Positions 18,882 through 28,060 of a stretch of 64,000 bases of DNA are shown here, piece after piece; positions within the stretch are counted from its first letter, which is position 1; every line of letters begins with the position of its first letter. The stretch is from the NCBI GenBank assembly GCA_021769965.1, contig JAETRU010000001.1, forward strand, positions 62,001 to 126,000, in the 5' to 3' direction. Made by a program: the position numbers and the translations under genes. Source of the stretch: Eubacterium sp. GTDB lineage: Bacteria > Bacillota > Clostridia > Peptostreptococcales > Anaerovoracaceae. The notes below the pieces were generated by a model. It had not been told where the DNA came from. It saw only the letters and a list, made by a program, of their open reading frames with translations, and did no database searches.

Positions 18882-18908
18882 ACTTCTAAGGGAGAAACGA
18901 GGAACTTT

Positions 18909-19268
18909 ATGCAGCAGGAAAATCTGGGAACAATCAAAATATCAGACGATGTGATCACGACCTGCGCTGCCAGAGTCGTCACAGGCATTAAAGGCGTGCA
19001 TCAGCTGGCGGGTGGTCTGACGGACAGTCTGCACATCAATCTACCGGGTCTTGACTCGGGCGCCCGCGGCGTTCGGGTTGCCCGGGGAGAGGACGGACTG
19101 GTGCTGGATGTCTATGTTATCGTAGAATATATGGTAAAGATACCCCAGCTTGCCTGGGACATTCAGGGAGAGGTCAAGCGTGAAATCGAATCTGTCACAG
19201 ATCTGAAGGTGCGTGAAGTCAATATACATGTGCAGGGCGTGCACCTGCCGGGAGAGGAAGACGAGTAA
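18909..19268 (+). CDS. Asp23/Gls24 family envelope stress protein
   Basis: GTIKISDDVITTCAARVVTGIKGV...LDVYVIVEY; upstream of nusB as in other Firmicutes. Confidence 0.88.
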   Translation: MQQENLGTIKISDDVITTCAARVVTGIKGVHQLAGGLTDSLHINLPGLDSGARGVRVARGEDGLVLDVYVIVEYMVKIPQLAWDIQGEVKREIESVTDLKVREVNIHVQGVHLPGEEDE

Positions 19269-19272
19269 ATCT

Positions 19273-19731
19273 ATGAGCAACACTATGACAAGAAAACAGG
19301 CGAGAGAATTCATGATGCAGGTGTTCTTCCAGATGGAAGCCTGCGGTGATTTCGATGTGAACAACAAGACGGACTATATGAATCAGAATCGTATCGACCA
19401 GAAACAGCGGAGCTATTGCAACGATCTGTACTCTCTGATCTGCAACAAAAAGGATCAGATAGACAGCCGTATTGAAGCCCACAGTACCGGCTGGAAGCTT
19501 TCCCGCATGCCGAAGACCGATCTGGCAGTCCTGCGTATTGCCGCCTGCGAAATATTATATCTGGAGGATATTTCACCGGCTGTATCTATCAATGAGGCTG
19601 TAGAGCTGGCGAAGAAATACGGAACTGATGCTTCTCCGAAGTACGTCAACGCGATCCTGGGAAAAGTAGCGGAAGACGCGGCTCACATGGAAAAGATATC
19701 TGATGTGTCTTCGGAGGATACAGATGCCTAG
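19273..19731 (+). CDS. nusB: Transcription antitermination factor NusB
   Basis: TRKQAREFMMQVFFQME...ISPAVSINEAVELAKKYGTDASPKYVNAILG. Confidence 0.95.
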   Translation: MSNTMTRKQAREFMMQVFFQMEACGDFDVNNKTDYMNQNRIDQKQRSYCNDLYSLICNKKDQIDSRIEAHSTGWKLSRMPKTDLAVLRIAACEILYLEDISPAVSINEAVELAKKYGTDASPKYVNAILGKVAEDAAHMEKISDVSSEDTDA

Positions 19732-20731
19732 GGCTGCGGGAGATCAGCATATCCGAACGGTTCTGGGAATCGATACCAGCAACTACAAGACTTCTGTGGC
19801 GCTGGTCACTTCAGAAGGCAAGATCATATGCGATCTCCAGAGATTTCTGGAAGTAAAAAAGGGCGAGAGAGGGCTTCGGCAGTCCGTCGCTCTTTTTCAG
19901 CATGTAAATCGACTGCCGGAAATGCTGGAAGAGGCATTCAGGCTGCTTCCGGCTGACGCGGCTGTGGACGGCGTAGCGGTTTCATCAAAGCCCCGTCCCG
20001 TGGAAGGCTCCTATATGCCGGTCTTTCTGGCCGGGGTTTCCGCGGCGCGTACCATCGCGGCTGCCCGCGGTATCCCGCTGCTTGCTTTTTCTCATCAGGA
20101 AGGCCATGTGGCTGCTGTTCAATTCGGCTCGCCGCTTGCAAAAGCAGACAGGTTCCTGTCCTTTCATTTCAGCGGAGGAACGTCAGAATGCCTGCTGGTA
20201 TCCGGCAGACAGCTTACGATCGCAGGCGGATCAAGGGATCTGGCTTTTGGACAGGTTCTGGACCGGGTCGGGGTCGCTATGGGATTTGATTTTCCCTGCG
20301 GCCAGGAAATAGACCAGATGGCCCTGGATGAGATCAGTCATGCAGCCGGACTGCCTGACAGGACCGGAAAGGTCAGGAATAATCTGATTCCAAAGATCAA
20401 ATGCGAAGACGGATATATCAATCTTTCCGGTATAGAGACCAAATGCCAGCGGATGATAGGATCAGAAGGGAGGACGATCTCTGACGGCCTTCTTTCCGCT
20501 ATGCTGATGGACCGGATCTGTCAGGCCATGGCTGACCAGACCAGGCAGCTGGCTGAGAAATACTGTGTGGCCGACGCTCTCTTTGCCGGAGGCGTATCTG
20601 CCAGCAGGTATATACGAAAATATCTGCCGGAAAGACTTTCCGGCATCCGATGCTGTTTTGGAGAGCCCGCGCTCAGCTGCGACAACGCAGTGGGGACAGC
20701 GCTGCTTGGAGGTAGAGAATTATGGCGCTGA
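19724..20731 (+). CDS. Peptidase M22 / TsaD-like ASKHA paralogue
   Basis: LGIDTSNYKTSVALV, SKPRPVEGSYMPVFLAG, SHQEGHVAA HxxxH motif, CDNAVGTALLG. Confidence 0.83.
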   Translation: MPRAAGDQHIRTVLGIDTSNYKTSVALVTSEGKIICDLQRFLEVKKGERGLRQSVALFQHVNRLPEMLEEAFRLLPADAAVDGVAVSSKPRPVEGSYMPVFLAGVSAARTIAAARGIPLLAFSHQEGHVAAVQFGSPLAKADRFLSFHFSGGTSECLLVSGRQLTIAGGSRDLAFGQVLDRVGVAMGFDFPCGQEIDQMALDEISHAAGLPDRTGKVRNNLIPKIKCEDGYINLSGIETKCQRMIGSEGRTISDGLLSAMLMDRICQAMADQTRQLAEKYCVADALFAGGVSASRYIRKYLPERLSGIRCCFGEPALSCDNAVGTALLGGRELWR

Positions 20732-21870
20732 AACCAGTGACTGTATCACAGTTAAATGAATATATCGCCCGGGTCATCGGCACAGATCCGCTGCTTGGCG
20801 CTGTGGTAGTCAAAGGGGAGATCTCCAATCTGAAGTATCATTCCACCGGCCACGTATACTTTTCCATTATGGATGCGGCCAGCAAGCTGAACTGCTTCCT
20901 TAACCGGGAATATGCGGCGGCGCTTCCCTGGATGCTGCAGGACGGTATGGAGGTGATCCTGACCGGCAGTATCAGCGTGTTTAAGAAAAACGGCACATAC
21001 TCTCTGTATGTGAAAAATATAGAACTTTCAGGAGCCGGAGGACTGGCTGCGGCTTTTGAGCAGATGAAAACCAAACTGAGCAGAGAAGGACTTTTCGATA
21101 CCGCTCATAAAAAGCCCATACCTGCTTTTCCTGAAAAAATAGGAGTTATTACCGCCAGAACAGGCGCTGCGGTTCGCGATATTCTGAAGATCATACAATC
21201 CCGAAACCATCTGGTTGACGTGATGATCTTCCCTGTAGCAGTTCAGGGAGACGGCGCGGGAGCTGAGATTTCTGCCATGATCAATTACGTCAATGAGAAT
21301 TATGACGATATTGATACTTTGATCGTAGGAAGAGGAGGCGGTTCCGCGGAGGATCTCTGGGCATTCAATGAAGAAGCGGTAGCGCGCAGCATTTATGCCT
21401 CCCGGATTCCGGTGATCTCGGCAGTCGGTCATGAAATAGACTTTACCATCGCGGATCTGGCAGCTGATATGCGGGCAGAAACGCCTACGGCTGCCGCCCA
21501 GATAGCGGTGCCTGACTGCAGTCAGCTGTCACGCCAGCTTGCGGATATGGCAGGCCAGCTGCAGCTGCATCTATCCAATAAGCTGATGTATCACAGACTG
21601 TTTATCGACAGAGAAGCAGAATCCATGAAACGGCAGCTTTCTGAACGGATGGAACGGCTCGCGGCCGGAATGGAACGCTGCCGTCTGGTTTTGGAGGAAA
21701 ACAATCCTGCCAAGGTCCTGCAGAGCGGATATACGGTGCTTCATGACGCAGAAGGCCGCATAGTCACAGAAACTGCAGCTCTGAGAATAGGAGAAAGATA
21801 CGGCCTGACGCTGCGGGATGGCCATGCGGAATGCGTAATAACAGAGATTGGAAGTGAAAAAGATGGGTGA
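20722..21870 (+). CDS. xseA: Exodeoxyribonuclease VII large subunit
   Basis: VKGEISNLKYHSTGHVYFSI, GVITARTGAAVRDI, VGRGGGSAEDLWAFN. Confidence 0.97.
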   Translation: MALKPVTVSQLNEYIARVIGTDPLLGAVVVKGEISNLKYHSTGHVYFSIMDAASKLNCFLNREYAAALPWMLQDGMEVILTGSISVFKKNGTYSLYVKNIELSGAGGLAAAFEQMKTKLSREGLFDTAHKKPIPAFPEKIGVITARTGAAVRDILKIIQSRNHLVDVMIFPVAVQGDGAGAEISAMINYVNENYDDIDTLIVGRGGGSAEDLWAFNEEAVARSIYASRIPVISAVGHEIDFTIADLAADMRAETPTAAAQIAVPDCSQLSRQLADMAGQLQLHLSNKLMYHRLFIDREAESMKRQLSERMERLAAGMERCRLVLEENNPAKVLQSGYTVLHDAEGRIVTETAALRIGERYGLTLRDGHAECVITEIGSEKDG

Positions 21871-22051
21871 AGGAAGGTTTGAGCAGGCGCTGAAGGCCCT
21901 GCAGGATATGTCAGAAAAGATAAAGTCTCAGGATACGACGCTGGAAGATGCGGTTGCATGCTACGAGGAAGGCATGAAGCAGTATCGGATCTGCAGCGAG
22001 ATATTGGAAAATGCGAAACAGAAGATTGAAACGTTTGAAGGCGAGGTGTAA
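21863..22051 (+). CDS. xseB: Exodeoxyribonuclease VII small subunit
   Basis: FEQALKALQDMSEKIKSQDTTLEDAVACYEEGMKQ. Confidence 0.93.
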   Translation: MGEGRFEQALKALQDMSEKIKSQDTTLEDAVACYEEGMKQYRICSEILENAKQKIETFEGEV

Positions 22052-22057
22052 GAAATT

Positions 22058-22954
22058 ATGATGAGAGAAAACTACGACGAGTACAAGGATATGATCAATG
22101 CGCATCTGCTGGATTTTATACCGGGAATCGATACCAAGAGCAGTTCCCTGTATGAATCCATGAAATATTCCCTGACGGCCGGAGGAAAGCGGCTCCGTTC
22201 TGTACTGCTGCTTGCGTCCTGCGAGTTTGCCGGAGGCGACGCCAGAGACGCGCTGCCGTTTGCCTGTGCCATGGAGTACATTCATACCTATTCTCTGATC
22301 CACGATGATCTGCCGGCTATGGACAACGATGATCTGCGCCGTGGCATGCCGACCAACCACAAGGTCTACGGAGACGCCATTGCTATCCTGGCAGGAGACG
22401 GCCTTCTGACTACCGCCTTCGAGGTCATGAACCGGGATATGTTCCTCTACTTTGACAATCTGAAAGAACTGAAGAAGCGTATCAACGCTTCCTATGCCAT
22501 CACCTCTAACTCCGGCGTGCGCGGGATGGTGGCTGGACAGGTCTCTGACATCGAATCTGAGCATAAGCAGTGCTCCAACGAGATGCTGGAATACATCCAT
22601 CTGAATAAGACAGGGGCTTTGATCGTCGCTGCGGTCAGAGCCGGATTGTATCTGGGCGGCGCTGATGAAGACATGATGAAGAATATGACCGCTTACGCGG
22701 AAAATCTGGGTCTTGCTTATCAGATCGCGGACGACATTCTGGATATCAAGGGTAATGAAGAAGAGCTGGGGAAGAAGACCGGTGTAGACGCTCAGAATGA
22801 AAAGATCACCTACGTTTCACTAAACGGCATGGAAGCATCCGAAAAGAGACTTCATGAGCTGACAGAAAACGCCGTGAAGGCTATCGAAGAGTATTATGAC
22901 AACGCAGAGTTTTTCCGTGAACTGGTCCTGAAACTGGAGACACGGACAAAATAG
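22058..22954 (+). CDS. ispA: Polyprenyl (farnesyl) diphosphate synthase
   Basis: GGKRLRSVLLL, HDDLPAMDNDDLRRG, DDILDIKG. Confidence 0.95.
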   Translation: MMRENYDEYKDMINAHLLDFIPGIDTKSSSLYESMKYSLTAGGKRLRSVLLLASCEFAGGDARDALPFACAMEYIHTYSLIHDDLPAMDNDDLRRGMPTNHKVYGDAIAILAGDGLLTTAFEVMNRDMFLYFDNLKELKKRINASYAITSNSGVRGMVAGQVSDIESEHKQCSNEMLEYIHLNKTGALIVAAVRAGLYLGGADEDMMKNMTAYAENLGLAYQIADDILDIKGNEEELGKKTGVDAQNEKITYVSLNGMEASEKRLHELTENAVKAIEEYYDNAEFFRELVLKLETRTK

Positions 22955-22955
22955 A

Positions 22956-22990
22956 GCGCGGGGGATGCTGCAGGCATCCTGATCCCGCGC
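22956..22990 (+). other. Strong hairpin between ispA and dxs without poly-T tail
   Basis: GCGCGGG-GGATGC-TGCAG-GCATCC-TGAT-CCCGCGC. Confidence 0.7.
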
Positions 22991-23016
22991 AAATACAAAG
23001 GATAAAGGAGCGATTT

Positions 23017-24849
23017 ATGAACAAGGATTTAACAGAATATGATTTTCCATCTGATCTGAAATCAATGGATGAAGATCAGATGGAACTTCTTTCTTATGCG
23101 ATCCGTGATTTTTTAATCGATAAAGTATCAAAAACCGGAGGACATCTTGCCTCCAATCTTGGTATCGTGGAGCTGACGATTGCCCTGCACAGGGTTTTTG
23201 AAAGCCCGCGTGATAAAATTATCTGGGATGTAGGGCATCAGTCCTATGTTCACAAGATCCTGACAGGACGGGCGAAAGGATTTGATCATCTTCGTCAAAT
23301 GGACGGCCTCAGCGGCTTTCCCAAAGCAAAGGAAAGCGAACATGACGTCTTTGACACCGGTCATTCCAGCACGTCTGTTTCTGCTGCCGCTGGCATGGCC
23401 GCGGCCCGCGATCTGAAGGGTGAGGATCATGAAGTCATCGCGGTTATCGGCGACGGTTCACTGACAGGCGGTATGGCCTATGAGGCCCTGAATAACGCAG
23501 GCGCGTCCAAAGCAAAGATGATCGTGGTACTGAACGATAACGGCATGTCCATTTCCCGCAACATCGGCGGTGTTTCCCAGCACCTGTCAAAGCTGCGGAC
23601 CAGCAGAGGTTATCTGAAAGCGAAAAAAGCCATTAAGCGGACGGTACAGAATATCCCTCTCATCGGCGACGAGCTTTCCATGGATCTGGGGCATATCAAG
23701 GATCGTGTCAAATACGCGCTTTTGTCCGGCGGCGTCATTTTCGAGGAGCTGGGCTTTACCTATCTGGGACCGGTGGACGGCCACAATATCCGGGAAACCA
23801 TAGAAGTCCTGGAGCTGGCAAAGCAGGCCGCCGGCCCCGTGTTTGTTCACGTGATGACAAAGAAGGGAAAAGGGTACCGGACCGCGGAAAAGGACCCCAA
23901 CAAGTTCCATGGCATCGGCCCCTTTGATCCTGAGACCGGCAAAGTTCTGGCTGATTCCGGTATGACCTATTCGCAGGTTTTCGGACTGACTCTGCTTGAT
24001 CTGGCGGAACATGACGATCGGATCTGCGCCGTCACCGCAGCCATGTGCGATGCCACCGGTCTGGGACCGTTTTCTAAAAGATATCCCCGCAGGTTCTTTG
24101 ATGTAGGCATTGCGGAGGCACATGGCGTCACATTCGCCGCTGGCCTTGCCAAATCCGGCATGCGTCCTGTGGTCGCTATCTATTCATCCTTCCTGCAGAG
24201 AGCATATGATCAGATCATGGAGGATGTATGTCTGCAGCAGCTGCCGGTGATTTTCGCTATTGACCGGGCAGGCGTCGTTGGTGCCGACGGTGAGACACAT
24301 CACGGCATCTTTGATCTTTCTTATCTGTCCGCCATGCCGAATATGACGGTCCTGGCGCCTGCGGACGGCAGACAGCTCGCGGCCATGCTCGGCTATGCGA
24401 TGACATTAGACGGTCCCGCGGCCATCCGATATCCGAGAGGCGGATGCAGCTTTGATCCTGACGGAAAACCTTTTGACGGAAAAAATATACGGCTGGCATT
24501 GGGAAAAGACCTTGATATCTGGGCCGTAGGCAAAATGACCGGAACGGGCCAGCAGGTCAGAGAGCTGCTTGCGCGGCGGGGGATCGACGCAGGGCTGGTC
24601 GATGTTACCACTGTCAAGCCGATGGATCTGGCGCCTCTTGCAGACGCGCCGAAAAAGATCATCACCCTGGAGGACGGCGTGCTGACTGGCGGCTTCGGTG
24701 AGAGACTCGCAGCGGCGGCAAAGGATTTTGATGTGACTTCCTTCGGGTGGCCGGATCAGTTCATTGAACACGGAAGCTGCGGCGAGCTTTATAAGAAATA
24801 CGACCTGGACGCCGACTCTATCACAGAAAGGATTTGTGAATCATTTTGA
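23017..24849 (+). CDS. dxs: 1-deoxy-D-xylulose-5-phosphate synthase
   Basis: VGHQSYVHKILTGR, GDGSLTGGMAYEALNNAG, full length. Confidence 0.97.
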   Translation: MNKDLTEYDFPSDLKSMDEDQMELLSYAIRDFLIDKVSKTGGHLASNLGIVELTIALHRVFESPRDKIIWDVGHQSYVHKILTGRAKGFDHLRQMDGLSGFPKAKESEHDVFDTGHSSTSVSAAAGMAAARDLKGEDHEVIAVIGDGSLTGGMAYEALNNAGASKAKMIVVLNDNGMSISRNIGGVSQHLSKLRTSRGYLKAKKAIKRTVQNIPLIGDELSMDLGHIKDRVKYALLSGGVIFEELGFTYLGPVDGHNIRETIEVLELAKQAAGPVFVHVMTKKGKGYRTAEKDPNKFHGIGPFDPETGKVLADSGMTYSQVFGLTLLDLAEHDDRICAVTAAMCDATGLGPFSKRYPRRFFDVGIAEAHGVTFAAGLAKSGMRPVVAIYSSFLQRAYDQIMEDVCLQQLPVIFAIDRAGVVGADGETHHGIFDLSYLSAMPNMTVLAPADGRQLAAMLGYAMTLDGPAAIRYPRGGCSFDPDGKPFDGKNIRLALGKDLDIWAVGKMTGTGQQVRELLARRGIDAGLVDVTTVKPMDLAPLADAPKKIITLEDGVLTGGFGERLAAAAKDFDVTSFGWPDQFIEHGSCGELYKKYDLDADSITERICESF

Positions 24850-25643
24850 AAGAACGATTGGACGTACTCTTAGTAAAAAAAGGATATTATCAGTCCCGTG
24901 AGCGTGCCAAGGCGGCTATCATGGCCGGTATCGTCTTCGTAGACGGCCAGAAAAGCGATAAAGCCGGCAACATGGTCGACACGGACGCGGAACTCTTTGT
25001 TAAGGAGAATCTCTGTCCTTATGTGAGCCGGGGCGGTCTGAAGCTGGAAAAATCGATAAAGGAATTCGATCTGTCGCTGGACAAAGCGGTCTGCATGGAC
25101 ATCGGCGCATCCACCGGAGGCTTTACGGACTGTATGCTGCAAAATGGAGCAGCTAAGGTCTACGCCATCGACGTAGGCTACGGACAGCTGGACTGGAAGC
25201 TTAGAAGCGACCCGCGGGTAGTCAATATGGAAAAGTGTAACGTGCGTTATCTGGACACGGCTCTGATAGAGGAACCCATCGACTTTATCAGTATCGACGT
25301 TTCCTTCATCTCACTGCGGCTGATATTCCCTGTAGCAGTGCAGGTGCTGGCAGAAAGCGGCGAGATCGTCTGTCTGGTAAAGCCTCAGTTTGAAGCCGGC
25401 CGTGATCAGGTAGGCAAGAAGGGGATCGTGCGGGACCGGAAGGTCCATCAGGAGGTCATCGAAAATGTGATCGGATATGCCGCCGCGAATGGTCTGTATC
25501 CGCAGGGATTAACATTTTCTCCGGTTACCGGCGCAAAAGGTAATATAGAATATCTTTTACATCTTTGCAAACAGGAAAATTTGTGTTATAATGTATCATG
25601 TATACAAGAGATTGTTAATAACTCTCATGCAGAGTTGGAGTAA
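24846..25643 (+). CDS. tlyA: TlyA family rRNA (cytidine-2'-O)-methyltransferase
   Basis: S4 domain N-terminus, YVSRGGLKLEKSI, DIGASTGGFTDCMLQ, VKPQFEAG. Confidence 0.95.
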   Translation: MKERLDVLLVKKGYYQSRERAKAAIMAGIVFVDGQKSDKAGNMVDTDAELFVKENLCPYVSRGGLKLEKSIKEFDLSLDKAVCMDIGASTGGFTDCMLQNGAAKVYAIDVGYGQLDWKLRSDPRVVNMEKCNVRYLDTALIEEPIDFISIDVSFISLRLIFPVAVQVLAESGEIVCLVKPQFEAGRDQVGKKGIVRDRKVHQEVIENVIGYAAANGLYPQGLTFSPVTGAKGNIEYLLHLCKQENLCYNVSCIQEIVNNSHAELE

Positions 25644-25672
25644 GATTTATGAATTAAAGGAGACCGAAAGAA

Positions 25673-26872
25673 ATGAAATTATCTAACAAAGTGGAATCCA
25701 TGCAGTTTTCACCGATCAGAAAATTCAACCCGATCGCGCAGAAAGCCAAAGACGCCGGAAAAAAAGTGTACCATCTGAACATCGGACAGCCGGACGTTGA
25801 AACACCTGCATGCTTCATGGACGCAATCAGAGCCTACCAGAACAAGGTTATCGCTTATGCTGAATCCGGCGGTATCACAGATCTGCAGGACGCTGTAGGC
25901 GATTACTTCAAGACTTACGGCATGAACATCGGCAGACAGAACATGATCGTTACTACCGGTGGCAGTGAAGCTCTGACCATGACATTCCTCGCACTCTTAA
26001 ACGAAGGTGATGAAGTTCTTATCGCAGAACCGTTCTATACCAACTACCATACCTTTGCAACTTCCGCAGGCGGCAAAGTCGTTCCTATTACGACAAAGGC
26101 TGAAGAAGGCTACCACTATGCGAAGAGAGAGCAGATCGAACCGCTGATCACAGAAAAGACTAAGGCTATCTGCTGTATCAATCCGGGCAACCCGACCGGT
26201 ACCGTTCTGACTATGGACGAGATGAAGCTGATCGGTGAGATCGCGAGAGAACATGATCTGTGGATCATCGCTGACGAAGTATACAGAGAATTTGCTTATG
26301 ATGGAAGAACAGCTGTTTCCTTTGGACAGATCCCGGAAATCGAAGACAGAGTCATCATTATCGATTCTGTTTCCAAGAGATTCTCCGCGTGCGGAGCAAG
26401 AATCGGCTTCCTGATCTCCAAGAATGAGGAATTCATTTCCAACGTTATGAAGATCGCTCAGGGCAGACTCTGCGTATCCACTGTTGACCAGATAGGTGCC
26501 GCTGCACTGTTCAGACTGCCGACTTCCTATTATGATGAAGTAAAGGCTGAATACTGCGGCAGAAGAGATGTTGTATACGAGGAACTGATGAAGATCCCTG
26601 GCGTTGTCTGCCAGAAACCTGGCGGCGCGTTCTATATGACCGCGAAACTGCCTGTTGACAGCGTTGAAGATTTCCTGATGTTCCTGCTGACTGAATTCGA
26701 GGATAACGGTGAAACTGTTATGTTCGCGCCGGCTGAAGGCTTCTATGCGACCCCGGGTCTTGGCAAGGACGAAATGCGTATCGCATATGTCCTGAAGCAG
26801 GAAGACATGAGAAGAGGCGTTGAGCTGATCAGACTGGGTATCGAAGCTTACAACAAGAAGCAGGGCAAATAA
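25673..26872 (+). CDS. Pyridoxal phosphate-dependent aminotransferase (AspC/AlaT class I)
   Basis: LNIGQPDVETP, NPGNPTGTVL, SVSKRFSACGARIGF (PLP lysine). Confidence 0.93.
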   Translation: MKLSNKVESMQFSPIRKFNPIAQKAKDAGKKVYHLNIGQPDVETPACFMDAIRAYQNKVIAYAESGGITDLQDAVGDYFKTYGMNIGRQNMIVTTGGSEALTMTFLALLNEGDEVLIAEPFYTNYHTFATSAGGKVVPITTKAEEGYHYAKREQIEPLITEKTKAICCINPGNPTGTVLTMDEMKLIGEIAREHDLWIIADEVYREFAYDGRTAVSFGQIPEIEDRVIIIDSVSKRFSACGARIGFLISKNEEFISNVMKIAQGRLCVSTVDQIGAAALFRLPTSYYDEVKAEYCGRRDVVYEELMKIPGVVCQKPGGAFYMTAKLPVDSVEDFLMFLLTEFEDNGETVMFAPAEGFYATPGLGKDEMRIAYVLKQEDMRRGVELIRLGIEAYNKKQGK

Positions 26873-26915
26873 TCTGATTTGATCTGAATACGAGTACATA
26901 ATTGTATATGTCAGG

Positions 26916-26948
26916 CGCGGCCGTCATGAAGACGGCCGCGTTTATGTT
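26916..26948 (+). terminator. Rho-independent terminator
   Basis: CGCGGCCGTC-ATGAA-GACGGCCGCG followed by T-rich TTTATGTTTG. Confidence 0.75.
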
Positions 26949-26978
26949 TGTAGTGTGATGCTTCAGAACAGAACAGCA

Positions 26979-27007
26979 TTGACGAAAGAACGAACGTTAT
27001 GTATAAT
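26979..27007 (+). promoter_or_regulatory. Sigma-A promoter for tandem-GNAT gene, with LexA-like sequence in spacer
   Basis: TTGACG (26979-26984)-N17-TATAAT (27002-27007); GAACGAACGTTA at 26988-26999. Confidence 0.7.
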
Positions 27008-27030
27008 GATTCAAAAGCAGCACAGGAGGT

Positions 27031-27918
27031 ATGGAAAGCATGGATCTTATAAAAAGCGATGGCATGAAGATCTCGTTGAGTGAAGAAGATCTGGCGCAGC
27101 TCTCTTCGCCGGAAAAAATACAACGGGCTATAGACGAAAAACGGGCGTTCGCTTTTGATATATTTAAAGATCAGGATATGATCGGATTTGCTCTGCTCCG
27201 TCAGTTCAGCAGCGACGGATTCTTTCTCTGGGATTTTGCCATTGACGCGGCATGGCAGGGGAAAGGCTATGGTGAAACAGCTCTGCGTGAGCTGATAACG
27301 CTGCTGAAAAAAGAGTATCATGCGCAGGTCCTTACGCTTACGTATAATTATGGAAATCTAAGAGCGAAGAAGCTTTATGAAAAAATCGGATTCCGAGAAA
27401 CTAACGTGGTCCGCCAAAACGAGATCCATGAGGTGGATATGGAATTGCTGCTGACAGGAGCAATAATGGTTTTGAAAATCCGGGAACACGGCGAAATGGC
27501 TGATACAGCCGCAAAGTGGTTTCATTCCAAATGGAGAGTGCCCCTTGAGGCATATCAGGAAAGCATCGGGGAATGTTTGGCCGGCGGCGGCGCGGTTCCC
27601 CAGTGGTATTTAGCCGTTGATGGCGACAGGATCGCAGGCGGCGTCGGCATCATAGAAAATGACTTCCATGACCGCAAGGATCTGGCGCCAAATGCCTGCG
27701 CTCTGTATGTTGAGCCTGAATATCGCTGCAGGGGTATTGCCGGACAGCTGCTGCAGTATGTCTGTGACGACATGCACAGTTTCGGCATAGATACGCTCTA
27801 TCTTATTACAGATCATACATCCTTCTATGAGCAGTACGGATGGTCATTTCTGTGCATGGTCCAGGGAGACGACGAGCCTGATATGACGAGGATGTATGTG
27901 CACACAATAGAGAACTGA
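27031..27918 (+). CDS. Tandem (two-domain) GNAT family acetyltransferase
   Basis: First GNAT: FAIDAAWQGKGYGETALRELI...NLRAKKLYEKIGF; second: LYVEPEYRCRGIAGQLLQYV...FYEQYGW. Confidence 0.85.
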   Translation: MESMDLIKSDGMKISLSEEDLAQLSSPEKIQRAIDEKRAFAFDIFKDQDMIGFALLRQFSSDGFFLWDFAIDAAWQGKGYGETALRELITLLKKEYHAQVLTLTYNYGNLRAKKLYEKIGFRETNVVRQNEIHEVDMELLLTGAIMVLKIREHGEMADTAAKWFHSKWRVPLEAYQESIGECLAGGGAVPQWYLAVDGDRIAGGVGIIENDFHDRKDLAPNACALYVEPEYRCRGIAGQLLQYVCDDMHSFGIDTLYLITDHTSFYEQYGWSFLCMVQGDDEPDMTRMYVHTIEN

Positions 27919-27921
27919 GGC

Positions 27922-28026
27922 GTGAAAAAAGTAATTATTATCGGAAGCCCGGGTGCAGGTAAAAGCACCTTTGCCAGAAAGCTGTTCAGAATTTCCTGTT
28001 TCACTGCAGGTCTTTTTTTGGTATAA
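27922..28026 (+). pseudogene. N-terminal remnant of P-loop (adenylate kinase/topology modulation-like) NTPase
   Basis: VKKVIIIGSPGAGKSTFARKLFRISCFTAGLFLV*: intact Walker A then abrupt stop. Confidence 0.65.
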
Positions 28027-28060
28027 TAAAATGTAGCAAAAGAAAAGGAGTAAAACATTT

